DNA from: Hyphomicrobiales bacterium
Lineage (GTDB): Bacteria; Pseudomonadota; Alphaproteobacteria; Rhizobiales; Xanthobacteraceae
DNA length: 64,000 nt
Direction: 5' to 3'
Assembly: GCA_017305715.1 (NCBI GenBank)
Contig: JAFKKG010000023.1
Span: forward strand, 1 to 64,000
Positions within the stretch are counted from its first letter, which is position 1. The number at the start of each line of letters is the position of its first letter. The notes under the pieces were generated by a model that saw only the letters and a list, made by a program, of their open reading frames with translations, had not been told where the DNA came from and searched no databases. Shown piece by piece: positions 52,585 through 60,424 of this stretch. Position numbers and translations under genes: made by a program.

Positions 52585-53457
52585 TTACGGAAATCCGACC
52601 AGACGACGGATATCTCCGGGTGTGGCGCCATCGCGGCGTAATTCGCGCAAGGCGGTGGCTTTTGTCGACTTCGAGAGCTTCTGTCCGGCCCCGTCCAGCA
52701 CCAGCCGGTGATGCCGGTAGGCCGGTTGCGGGATACCGAGCAGGGATTGCAGCAACCGGTGCACGCTGGTCGACCAGAACAGGTCCTGGCCGCGCACCAC
52801 ATCCGTGACGCCCTGCAGTGCGTCGTCGATCACAACCGACAGATGGTAGCTGGTCGGCGTTTCCTTGCGCGCCAGGATGACATCGCCCCAGGCCCCGGGC
52901 CGCGCTGCCACGATGCCGGTCTCGCCATCGGGCCCTTCGCCGTGCTCGACCCAGTTCAGGTGTGGTACTTGCGCGCAAGCCGCAGCCATGTCGAGACGCA
53001 ACGCATAAGGCATCCCCTGTTCGATCAGTTGCCGGCGTGCGGCTGCGGAAAACGACTTCGCCGCGCCAGGATACAGCGGCGCACCGTCGGGATCGCGCGG
53101 CCAAGGTGAGGCGGTTTCGCGCTCGTTGACCAGACGGGCTATTTCGGCGCGGCTTTCGAAGGCGGGATAGATCAGGCCGCGATCCGACAGTTTTTCCACC
53201 GCTGCGCTAAAATCGGAAAGATGCTCGGATTGCCGCCGCACCGGGGTTTCCCAGGATATCCCGAGCCAGCCGAGATCTTCATGGATCGCCGCCTCGAATT
53301 CCGGCCGGCACCGCGTCGCGTCGATATCCTCGATGCGCAGCAGAAACCGCCCACCGCTCTGGCGCGCCAGTTCGTAATTCAACAACGCCGAAAAAGCGTG
53401 GCCGAGATGGAGGAAGCCATTGGGACTTGGCGCAAACCGGAACACGGGTGGCGGCAT
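52585..53457 (-). CDS. gluQRS: tRNA glutamyl-Q(34) synthetase
   Basis: 290 residues, a short glutamyl-tRNA synthetase paralogue without the anticodon-binding domain. MPPPVFRFAPSPNGFLHLGH has the class I HIGH-type motif as HLGH (residues 17-20), then FLLRIEDIDATRCRPEFE, and the KMSKS-type loop as KLSKSTKA. It attaches glutamate to queuosine at position 34 of tRNA-Asp. The zinc-binding Cys set of some members is only partly visible (no CxC near YPAF), so this is the zinc-free type. Between it and the kinase lie 83 bases. Confidence 0.93.
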   Translation of the reverse strand: MPPPVFRFAPSPNGFLHLGHAFSALLNYELARQSGGRFLLRIEDIDATRCRPEFEAAIHEDLGWLGISWETPVRRQSEHLSDFSAAVEKLSDRGLIYPAFESRAEIARLVNERETASPWPRDPDGAPLYPGAAKSFSAAARRQLIEQGMPYALRLDMAAACAQVPHLNWVEHGEGPDGETGIVAARPGAWGDVILARKETPTSYHLSVVIDDALQGVTDVVRGQDLFWSTSVHRLLQSLLGIPQPAYRHHRLVLDGAGQKLSKSTKATALRELRRDGATPGDIRRLVGFP

Positions 53458-53469
53458 CGATCTCGCCTC

Positions 53470-53566
53470 CTGTCATTGCCGGGCTTGACCCGGCAAGCCA
53501 TCCTTCTCAAGAGTCTGTTACGATAGGAGATGGATGCGCGGGTCAAGCCCGCGCATGACAAGCCCT
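53470..53566. repeat. dispersed palindromic repeat, family A, copy 4
   Basis: TGTCATTGCCGGGCTTGACC, CGGCAAGCCATCCTTCTCAA, GAGATGGATGCGCGGGTCAA, GCCCGCGCATGACAAG. The left TTGCCGGGCTTGACCCGGCAA and right TGCGCGGGTCAAGCCCGCGCA palindromes are near perfect and the ends TGTCAT/ATGACA pair. This is the clearest copy of family A. It lies between divergent gluQ and the glycosylase gene. Confidence 0.85.
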
Positions 53567-53585
53567 GCAAGTTGATTGACCTTTC

Positions 53586-54233
53586 ATGACCGTCCATCTC
53601 TCCTCCCAGTCCGACCTCGAAGACGCGATTGCCGCCCTCGTCAAGCAAGACAGGCGGCTCAAGCCGATTCTCGCACTCACGGGCATGCCGGCGCTGCGGC
53701 AGCGCGAGCCGGGCTTTGCAGGGCTGGCGCATATCGTGTGCGGCCAGCAGCTCTCCACCGCGAGTGCGGGCGCGATCTGGGGACGCCTCACGGCCGCGTT
53801 CGATCCGTTCGATCCCGAACTGATCCGCAAGGCGCGCGCCGAGCGGCTCGGGCGGCTCGGCCTGTCGGCCGCCAAGATCAAGACGCTGAAGAACATCGCC
53901 CGCGAACTGGCGGCCGAGCGCTTGAACCTCGACGTGCTGGCGGAAGAGGACGCCGACGCCGCGCACCATACGCTGACGGCGCTGCATGGCATCGGCCCCT
54001 GGACCGCCGACGTCTATCTGCTGTTCTGCCTCGGCCATGGCGACGCCTGGCCGGCCGGCGATATCGCGATCCAGGAAGCGATCAGGGTCGGGCTCGGCCT
54101 GCAGGCGCGCCCGACCGCAAGGCAGATGGCGCCGCTGGCGGAGCCGTGGCGTCCGCTCCGGGGGGCCGCGGCACATCTGTGGTGGAGCTATTATCGCGTG
54201 TTGAAGAACCGCGAGGGCGTGATCGCGAAATGA
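53586..54233 (+). CDS. AlkA-type DNA-3-methyladenine glycosylase
   Basis: 215 residues of the HhH-GPD superfamily. GFAGLAHIVCGQQLSTASAGAIWGRL, the helix-hairpin-helix LTALHGIGPWTADVYLLFCL and the catalytic Asp in WPAGDIAIQEAI. It should remove 3-methyladenine and related alkylated bases, starting base-excision repair. The short length and absence of the AlkA N-terminal domain make it a compact AlkA/MAG-type enzyme. It is convergent with the broken LysR gene, one base apart. Confidence 0.92.
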   Translation: MTVHLSSQSDLEDAIAALVKQDRRLKPILALTGMPALRQREPGFAGLAHIVCGQQLSTASAGAIWGRLTAAFDPFDPELIRKARAERLGRLGLSAAKIKTLKNIARELAAERLNLDVLAEEDADAAHHTLTALHGIGPWTADVYLLFCLGHGDAWPAGDIAIQEAIRVGLGLQARPTARQMAPLAEPWRPLRGAAAHLWWSYYRVLKNREGVIAK

Positions 54234-54234
54234 T

Positions 54235-55124
54235 TCAGCCGCGCAGGCGCACCCGGTCCTCGCGGGCGCAGGCCGTGACGAAGTCGAGCACCGCGCGCAC
54301 CGCCGGCAGGTTGACGAGGTCCGGATGGGCCAGCAGCCAGAGATCGGCGACGCTGACGAGTTTTTGCGGGGCGACCCGGACCAGATCGGGATCGTGGGCG
54401 GCGACAAAACACGACAGCGCCGAAATCCCGAGACCGGCCTTCGCGGCCGCGAGCATATCGCCCTGCGACGAGCAGCGCAGCACCACCGATCCCTGCCGGG
54501 TGATGACGTCGCTCCAGCGCGCCAGCCGCTCATTCGACAACCGGTCGTGGCAAAGCCGATCACGCTGTGCCCCTTCCATTCGTCGCGCCGTTCCGGCAGC
54601 CGCCGCCGCGCGGCGTAATCGCGCGAGGCGTAGAAGCCGGTGCCGAGCCGGCCGATCCGGCGTCCGATCAGATTCTCGTCCCCGCTGTCGACCGGACGCA
54701 GCACGACATCGGCTTCACGCCGCCGCACGCTGGCCGGAAACGGATGGGTGATGATTTCGAGCTGGATGTGATCATGCGCGCGCAAAAACGGCCCGAGCCG
54801 CGGCATCAGCCAATGCGAGGCCAGCGTCGCCCCGATCGACAGCTTGACCACGCCGCGGGCGTCCGCGCCGGTCGCCGACACCGCGGCCTCGGCGCGCAGG
54901 GCGGCCGCCGCCATCGCATCGACATGCTCGCGGAATTTGCGGCCCTGCGCGGTCAGCGACAGGCCTTCATGGGAGCGCGCGAACAGGGGAATGCCGAGCT
55001 GGCTCTCCAGTTCGGCGATCTGGCGGCCGACGGTCGGATGGCTGGAGCGGAGCTGGCGCGCCGCCGCGGCAAAGCTGCGGGTTTCGGCGACGGCGGTGAA
55101 GGTCTTGCACAGGTCCCAGTCCAT
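54235..55124 (-). pseudogene. LysR family regulator with one-base frameshift
   Basis: The N-terminus is intact from the ATG at 55124: MDWDLCKTFTAVAETRSFAA, helix-turn-helix SSHPTVGRQIAELESQLG, then the effector domain up to WKGHSVIGFAT. From there the family sequence continues in another frame (LSNERLARWSDVITRQGSVV, LRCSSQGDMLAAAKAGLGIS, PDLVRVAPQKLVSVADLWLL) down to a stop at 54235. The shift lies at about 54543-54549 and corresponds to one missing base. With one base restored the protein would have 296 residues, a normal LysR length. It is either a recent loss or a sequencing error. It is divergent from the nitronate monooxygenase-like gene, and a two-site LysR operator between them is preserved. 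Confidence 0.85.
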
Positions 55125-55140
55125 CGCGATCAGGCGCCTA

Positions 55141-55206
55141 TGTTCAATACTGAGTATCTACCTGTTCAATATTGAACAACCGAGGACGTCCGTCCAGCCC
55201 TATAAT
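55141..55206 (+). promoter_or_regulatory. LysR operator pair and -10 box of the nitronate monooxygenase-like gene
   Basis: TGTTCAATATTGAACA (55163-55178) is a perfect 16-base palindrome of the LysR T-N11-A type, and TGTTCAATACTGAGTA (55141-55156) is a weaker copy 22 bases (two helix turns) away. TATAAT (55201-55206) follows on the plus strand with no good -35, as expected for an activator-dependent promoter. The sites lie 17-54 bases from the lysR start and about 100 bases from the divergent start at 55275. Confidence 0.7.
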
Positions 55207-55274
55207 GCAGCGCATCAGCAAGCCGGCTGGAGCGGCACCGCTCGCCGGCCCCCAAACCCCAGAGGGAGGATGAA

Positions 55275-56249
55275 ATGCCGTTACCCCCGTCGCTTGCCCG
55301 TTCGCTCGAACTGCCGGTGGTCGGCTCACCGCTGTTCATCGTGTCCGGACCGGAACTGGTCATCGCGCAGTGCCAGGCCGGCATCGTCGGATCGTTTCCG
55401 GCGCTGAATGCGCGCCCGGTCGAAAAGCTCGACGAATGGCTGAGCCGAATCGAGAACGAACTCGGCGAGTACAAGGCGCTGAACCCGACGAAAAAGGTCG
55501 CGCCCTACGCCGTCAACCAGATCTGCCACGCCTCCAACGACCGGCTGATGAAGGACATGGAAACCTGCGTCAAGCACCGGGTTCCGATCATCATCACCTC
55601 GCTGCGGCCGCCGTCCGAGATCGTCGAGGCCGCGCATTCCTATGGCGGCGTGGTGTTCCACGACGTCATCAACGTCAAGCATGCGCGCAAGGCCGCCGAA
55701 CAGGGCGTTGACGGGTTGATCCTGGTCTGCGCCGGCGCCGGCGGCCATGCCGGCACGCTGTCGCCGTTCGCGCTGCTGCGCGAGGTCAAGCAATGGTTCA
55801 AGGGCACCATCCTGCTGTCGGGCGCGATCTCCGACGGCTGGACCATCGCCTCCGCGCTCGCGCTCGGCGCCGACCTCGCTTACATCGGCACGCGCTTCAT
55901 CGCGACCGAGGAAGCCAATGCCGACCTCGCCTACAAGAAGGCGCTCACCGAGCACGCCGCGCACGACATCGTCTATTCGAACCTGTTCACCGGCGTGCAC
56001 GGCAATTATCTCGGGCCCTCGATCGTGGCCGCGGGCCTCGATCCCGACAATCTGCCGGTCGCCGACAAGACCAAGATGAATTTCGGCTCCGGCGGCAACA
56101 CCAAGTCCAAGGCGTGGCGCGACATCTGGGGCTCGGGCCAGGGCATCGGCCAGATCAACGACGCGCCGCCGGTCGCCGAACTGGTCGCGCGCCTGAAGGC
56201 CGAATTCGACGATGCCAGCGGTGACTTTCTGAAGCGGGCGCGCGCGTAA
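55275..56249 (+). CDS. nitronate monooxygenase-like NAD(P)H flavin oxidoreductase
   Basis: 324 residues, 2-nitropropane dioxygenase/nitronate monooxygenase family, TIM-barrel with FMN. Motifs: LELPVVGSPLFIVSGPELVIA, AGIVGSFPALNARP, VPIIITSLRPPSEIVEAAH, VDGLILVCAGAGGHAGTLSP (FMN phosphate and the conserved AGGHxG) and ISDGWTIASALALGADLAYIGTRF. The catalytic His of class I nitronate monooxygenases is the His in AGGHAG. GAGGGAGGATGAA precedes the ATG. Divergent from the broken LysR; the operator pair between suggests regulation by it. The true substrate may be a nitroalkane, a propionate-3-nitronate-like toxin or an enoyl compound. Confidence 0.88.
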   Translation: MPLPPSLARSLELPVVGSPLFIVSGPELVIAQCQAGIVGSFPALNARPVEKLDEWLSRIENELGEYKALNPTKKVAPYAVNQICHASNDRLMKDMETCVKHRVPIIITSLRPPSEIVEAAHSYGGVVFHDVINVKHARKAAEQGVDGLILVCAGAGGHAGTLSPFALLREVKQWFKGTILLSGAISDGWTIASALALGADLAYIGTRFIATEEANADLAYKKALTEHAAHDIVYSNLFTGVHGNYLGPSIVAAGLDPDNLPVADKTKMNFGSGGNTKSKAWRDIWGSGQGIGQINDAPPVAELVARLKAEFDDASGDFLKRARA

Positions 56250-56301
56250 ACCGCGCGCCACTCGGTTTCGGCAAACAAATCAAAAATGAGGGACGGAAAT
56301 A

Positions 56302-57483
56302 ATGAGCGTGTCGCGCATTGCATTGGGGATGGTTTTCGCGTTGTTGGGAAACGCGGCTGCCGCCGCCGACAAGGGCGAAATCCGCATCGGCCAGACCCTG
56401 CCCTATAGCGGCCCGGTGTCCGGCTTCGGCATCATCGGCCGGGCGCAGGAGGCCTATTTCGAGAAGATCAATGCGGAGGGCGGCATCAACGGCCGCAAGA
56501 TCAGGTTCATCACCCTCGATGACGCCTATTCGCCGCCGAAGACGGTGGAGCAGACCCGAAAGCTGGTCGAGCAGGAAGAGGTGCTGGTCATGTTCGGCTC
56601 GCTCGGCACCGCGACCAACAACGCCGTGCACCGCTATCTCAACGGCAAGAAGGTGCCACAGCTGTTCGTGCTGAGCGGCGCCGCCAAATGGGCGGACCCG
56701 AAGAACTTCCCGTGGACCATGCCGGGCATGGCGACCTATCAGTCCGAAGGCGTCGTCTACGCCAAATACATTCTGCAGACCAAGCCCGACGCGAAAATCG
56801 CGATCCTCGCCCAGAACGACGATTTCGGCCGCGACTATGTCGCCGGCTTCAAGCGCGCGCTGGGCGACAAGGCCGCGACCATGATCGTCTCGGAGGCGAG
56901 CTACGAGACCAGCGCGCCGACCATCTCATCGCAACTCGCGACGCTGAAGGCCTCCGGCGCCAACGTGATGTTCGGCGTCGTGCTCGGCAAATTCACCTCG
57001 CAGATGATCAAGGGCATCGCCGAGCTGAACTGGAAGCCCGATCTGTTCTTCGTGCCGACCTCGGCTTCATCGATCTCGTTCCTGGAGCCCGGCGGGCTGG
57101 AAAACGCAGTCGGGCTGATCTCGTCGAGCAACCAGAAGGACACGATGGACGCGCAATGGGCCGATGATCCCGGCGTGAAGGACTATTTTGCCTTCATGAA
57201 GCAGTATTTGCCCAATGCGGACCTGAACAATTCGAACTACGCTGCCGGCTATCACTATGCGAACCTGATGGTAAAGGTGCTGACGGCGTGCAAGGACGAT
57301 TTGAGCCGCGAGAACATCATCCGGCAGGCCGCCTCGCTGCGCGAGGTGGCGCTGCCGCTGCTGCTCCCGGGAATTACGGTATCGACCGACGCCGAGGACT
57401 ATTTGCCGTTCCAGCAATTGCGGCTGCGGCGCTTCGACGGCAAGAGCTGGGTCGGTTTTGGCGACATTCTGGACGACCGCTAA
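56302..57483 (+). CDS. branched-chain-type ABC transporter substrate-binding protein
   Basis: 393 residues with a signal peptide (SRIALGMVFALLGNAAAAAD). Type I periplasmic binding fold of the LivK/Peripla_BP_6 family: IRIGQTLPYSGPVSGFGIIG, YFEKINAEGGINGRKIRFIT, VLVMFGSLGTATNNAVHRYL, IAILAQNDDFGRDYVAGFKRAL. Such receptors with GTATNNAV-type motifs often bind aromatic acids or other non-amino-acid ligands. No liv permease or ATPase genes are near, so it is an orphan receptor placed between catabolic genes. 52 bases after the nitronate monooxygenase-like gene and 13 bases before the acyl-CoA synthetase gene, so one operon. Confidence 0.9.
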   Translation: MSVSRIALGMVFALLGNAAAAADKGEIRIGQTLPYSGPVSGFGIIGRAQEAYFEKINAEGGINGRKIRFITLDDAYSPPKTVEQTRKLVEQEEVLVMFGSLGTATNNAVHRYLNGKKVPQLFVLSGAAKWADPKNFPWTMPGMATYQSEGVVYAKYILQTKPDAKIAILAQNDDFGRDYVAGFKRALGDKAATMIVSEASYETSAPTISSQLATLKASGANVMFGVVLGKFTSQMIKGIAELNWKPDLFFVPTSASSISFLEPGGLENAVGLISSSNQKDTMDAQWADDPGVKDYFAFMKQYLPNADLNNSNYAAGYHYANLMVKVLTACKDDLSRENIIRQAASLREVALPLLLPGITVSTDAEDYLPFQQLRLRRFDGKSWVGFGDILDDR

Positions 57484-57496
57484 GGAGAACGAAGCA

Positions 57497-59023
57497 GTGA
57501 TCATCGGCGGCGAACGCACCATCACCTATCCGGAGATCCATGCCCGCATCGCCCGCGCGGCGACGGGATTGCAAAGCCTCGGCCTTGGCGGCGGCACGCC
57601 GGCCGCCATGATGCTGCGCAATGATTTTGCGCTGTTCGAGGTTTCCGGCGCCGCCGCCGCGCTCGGCAGTCCGGTGGTGCCGATCAACTGGCACCTGAAG
57701 GCCGAAGAGGTCGCCTATATCCTGGCCGACAGCGGCGCCAAGATTCTGGTCTGCCACGCCGATCTGCTGCCGCAGATCGAGGACGGGCTTTCAGCGGATA
57801 TCCGGCTCCTGATCGTGACGACGCCGCCGGAGATCGCCACCGCGTTCGGCATCGCGCCTTCGCTGACGCTGGTGCCCGGCGGCATGACCGACTGGGACGT
57901 CTGGCGCGACACCCACGCCGCCTTGCAGGCGCCGCCGATCGGCAGCGCGCCGATGTTCTACACGTCGGGCACCACCGGTCTGCCCAAGGGGGTGCGGCGC
58001 AAGCCGATGAAGCCTGAACAGCAGGCGGCTTCGGCCCGCGTCGGCTCCATCGCCTACGGCATCAAGGCCGGTGACGACCAGGTGATCCTGATGAACGGGC
58101 CGATGTACCATTCGGCGCCGAATTCCTACGGCATGCTGGCGTTCCGCAGCGGCTGCAAGATCGTGCTCGAACCGCGCTTCGACCCCGAGGACATGCTGCA
58201 ACTGATCGCGCGCCACGGCGTCACCCACATGCATATGGTGCCGACCATGTTCGTGCGCCTGTTGCGGCTGCCGGACGAGGTCAAGCAACGTTACGATTTG
58301 TCGTCGCTGCGCTTCATCGTGCATGGCGCGGCCCCCTGCCCGCCGCAGGTCAAGCGCGCCATGATCGACTGGTGGGGCCCTGTGGTCCACGAATATTTCG
58401 GCTCGACCGAGACCGGAATCCCCGTTTGGCACTCGGCCGAGGAAGCCCTGGCGAAGCCCGGCACCGTCGGCCGCGCGATCGAAGGCGGCATCGTCAAGAT
58501 CTTCCGGCCCGATGGAACACTCTGCGACGTCAACGAGCCCGGCGAAATCTTCATGCGCCAGGTCGCGACCTCTGATTTCGACTACCACGGCAAGGCCGAA
58601 GCGCGCGCCGAGGCCGGGCGTGACGGCCTGGTCAGCGTCGGCGACGTCGGTTATCTCGACGAGGACGGCTATCTGTTCCTGTGCGACCGCAAACGCGACA
58701 TGGTGATCTCGGGCGGCGTCAACATCTATCCGGCCGAAATCGAGAATGCGCTGATCGGCATGGACGGCGTGCGCGACTGCGCGGTGTTCGGCATCCCCGA
58801 CGACGAGTTCGGCGAGCGGCTGTTTGCCTGCATCGAGCCGGAGCCGAAGGCCGCGCTCTCGCCCGCCACCGTGCAGGATTTTTTGCGCAGCCGCCTCGCC
58901 AATTTCAAGGTGCCGAAGGACATCCAGTTCATGGACGCGATGCCGCGTGAGGCCACCGGCAAGATTTTCAAGCGCAAGCTGCGTGATCTGCATGCCGAGG
59001 GGGTGCTGCGGGCGATTGTGTGA
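57497..59023 (+). CDS. acyl-CoA synthetase (AMP-binding)
   Basis: 508 residues from GTG at 57497 with GGAG nine bases upstream; an earlier ATG at 57458 overlaps the binding-protein gene. Domains of the ANL superfamily: MFYTSGTTGLPKGVRRKP (P-loop), VHEYFGSTETGIPVWHSAEE, SVGDVGYLDEDGYLFLCDRK (Asp and Arg of the hinge), and REATGKIFKRKLRD with the catalytic Lys. It activates a carboxylic acid as its acyl-AMP and then CoA thioester. Substrate unknown. It is cotranscribed with the orphan binding protein, so the imported solute may be the carboxylic acid it activates. Confidence 0.92.
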   Translation: MIIGGERTITYPEIHARIARAATGLQSLGLGGGTPAAMMLRNDFALFEVSGAAAALGSPVVPINWHLKAEEVAYILADSGAKILVCHADLLPQIEDGLSADIRLLIVTTPPEIATAFGIAPSLTLVPGGMTDWDVWRDTHAALQAPPIGSAPMFYTSGTTGLPKGVRRKPMKPEQQAASARVGSIAYGIKAGDDQVILMNGPMYHSAPNSYGMLAFRSGCKIVLEPRFDPEDMLQLIARHGVTHMHMVPTMFVRLLRLPDEVKQRYDLSSLRFIVHGAAPCPPQVKRAMIDWWGPVVHEYFGSTETGIPVWHSAEEALAKPGTVGRAIEGGIVKIFRPDGTLCDVNEPGEIFMRQVATSDFDYHGKAEARAEAGRDGLVSVGDVGYLDEDGYLFLCDRKRDMVISGGVNIYPAEIENALIGMDGVRDCAVFGIPDDEFGERLFACIEPEPKAALSPATVQDFLRSRLANFKVPKDIQFMDAMPREATGKIFKRKLRDLHAEGVLRAIV

Positions 59024-59034
59024 TCCGTTTGCCG

Positions 59035-59125
59035 TCACTGCGAGGCGCGACGCGACGAAGCAATCCATCTATCGCCGCGCGGAAAGGTGGACTGCTTGCC
59101 TCGCTCGCCATGACGGACTGATCGA
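59035..59125. repeat. dispersed repeat, family C, copy 2
   Basis: GTCACTGCGAGGCGCGACGC, GACGAAGCAATCCATCTATC, GCCGCGCGGAAAGGTGGACTG, CTTGCCTCGCTCGCCATGAC. It shares the TGCGAGG-GCGAnGCAATCCAT arm and the CCTCGCT-GCnATGAC arm with the copy at 15009-15093. It fills the gap between the acyl-CoA synthetase and the DUF2855 genes. Confidence 0.65.
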
Positions 59126-59237
59126 ACAGCGTTTGAAACGGACGGCGTTTTAAACGTCCTCTCCGAATATACTTTCTGTTGCAAAACATTCATCGCAGCG
59201 CGCAAGGATCGTGGCACGCAAACCAGGGATCAAGCAC

Positions 59238-60320
59238 ATGCACGCCACCGACTTCATCGTCGCCCGCAATGACCTGCAGCACTGCAAGCTGATCGAAACG
59301 CGGTTGCCCGACGCCGCGGCGCTGCCCGCCGACGCCCTGCTGGTCAGGGTCACGCGCTTTGCCTTCACCGCCAACAACATCACCTATGCCGTGGCCGGCT
59401 ATCAGTTGAAGTACTGGGAGCTGTTTCCGGCGCCGAAGGATTTTGGCAACATTCCGGTGTGGGGATTTGGCGAGGTGATCACCTCGAATCATCCTGATGT
59501 CGCCATCGGCGAAACCCTGTTCGGCTATTTCCCGATGGCGACGCATCTGGTGATCGAAGCCGCCGATGTGACCAGGCGCGGTTTGCGCGACGGCGCCGCG
59601 CACCGGCAGGGCGTCGCCCCCGTCTACAACGCCTATGCGCGCGTCAGCGGCGATCCGGTGTTTACCGGCAAGCAGGGCGACTATCAGGCGCTGCTGCGGC
59701 CGCTGTTCATGCTGTCGTTCCTGGTCGACGACTTGCTGGGGGAAAATGAATTCTACGGCGCACGGCGCGTGATGCTCTCCTCGGCCTCCAGCAAGACCGC
59801 CTTTGGCCTTGCCCATCTGCTGCACAAGCGAAGCGGCATCCAGGTGATCGGGCTCACCTCGGCGCCGAATGTGGAGTTCGTCAAATCGCTCGGCTGCTAT
59901 CATGAGGTCGTGACCTATGACGCCGTGACGTCGATGCCTGACGATTCGCCGGTCGCTTATGTCGACATGGCCGGCAACAGTGGCCTGCGAGAAAAATTGC
60001 ACCGGCATTTCGGCGACCGGATGAAGTATTCCGGGCAGATCGGCCTCACCCACCGCAGCACGTCCCCCAATGAGCCGACGTTGCCCGGCGCCAAGCCGGT
60101 CTGGTTCTTCGCGCCCGACCAGATCCGCAAGCGCGCCAGGGAGTGGGGCCCCGGCGGCGTCGACATGCGGTTTGCCGCGGCGTGGGCGGGCTTTGCGCCC
60201 AACCTCGATCGATGGCTCACCGTGACCGAAGGTCGCGGACCTGCCGTCGTGCAACAGGTCTATCTCGACACCCTCAACGGCCGCGTGCCGCCGGATCAGG
60301 GGCACATCCTGTCCCTCTAG
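59238..60320 (+). CDS. DUF2855 family protein (MDR-like)
   Basis: 360 residues from the ATG at 59238; an earlier GTG at 59211 is too close to its AGGA. Family pattern: LLVRVTRFAFTANNITYAVAG near the N-terminus, VWGFGEVITSNHPDVAIGET, GYFPMATHLVIE, and GARRVMLSSASSKTAFGLAH, which looks like a Rossmann segment of medium-chain dehydrogenases without the usual zinc ligands. DUF2855 has no proven reaction; the fold suggests reduction or oxidation of a ketone or enoyl group. Beginning of the second part of the putative catabolic cluster. Confidence 0.85.
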   Translation: MHATDFIVARNDLQHCKLIETRLPDAAALPADALLVRVTRFAFTANNITYAVAGYQLKYWELFPAPKDFGNIPVWGFGEVITSNHPDVAIGETLFGYFPMATHLVIEAADVTRRGLRDGAAHRQGVAPVYNAYARVSGDPVFTGKQGDYQALLRPLFMLSFLVDDLLGENEFYGARRVMLSSASSKTAFGLAHLLHKRSGIQVIGLTSAPNVEFVKSLGCYHEVVTYDAVTSMPDDSPVAYVDMAGNSGLREKLHRHFGDRMKYSGQIGLTHRSTSPNEPTLPGAKPVWFFAPDQIRKRAREWGPGGVDMRFAAAWAGFAPNLDRWLTVTEGRGPAVVQQVYLDTLNGRVPPDQGHILSL

Positions 60321-60424
60321 CGAATAACCGCTATCTCCTCGCGCCCTTCCTGCGGTCTGCCGAATGGGTATAGGCTCGCAGGCAGGGATAACGCCGCATA
60401 GACGGCCGGTGACGAGAAACGCGC

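Noticed and set aside
53379-55124. Single 581-residue open frame starting as a LysR regulator
   Set aside because: Only the first 200 or so residues are LysR; the rest reads antisense through the AlkA-type gene. It is a product of the frameshift, so I annotate the broken LysR at 54235-55124 instead.
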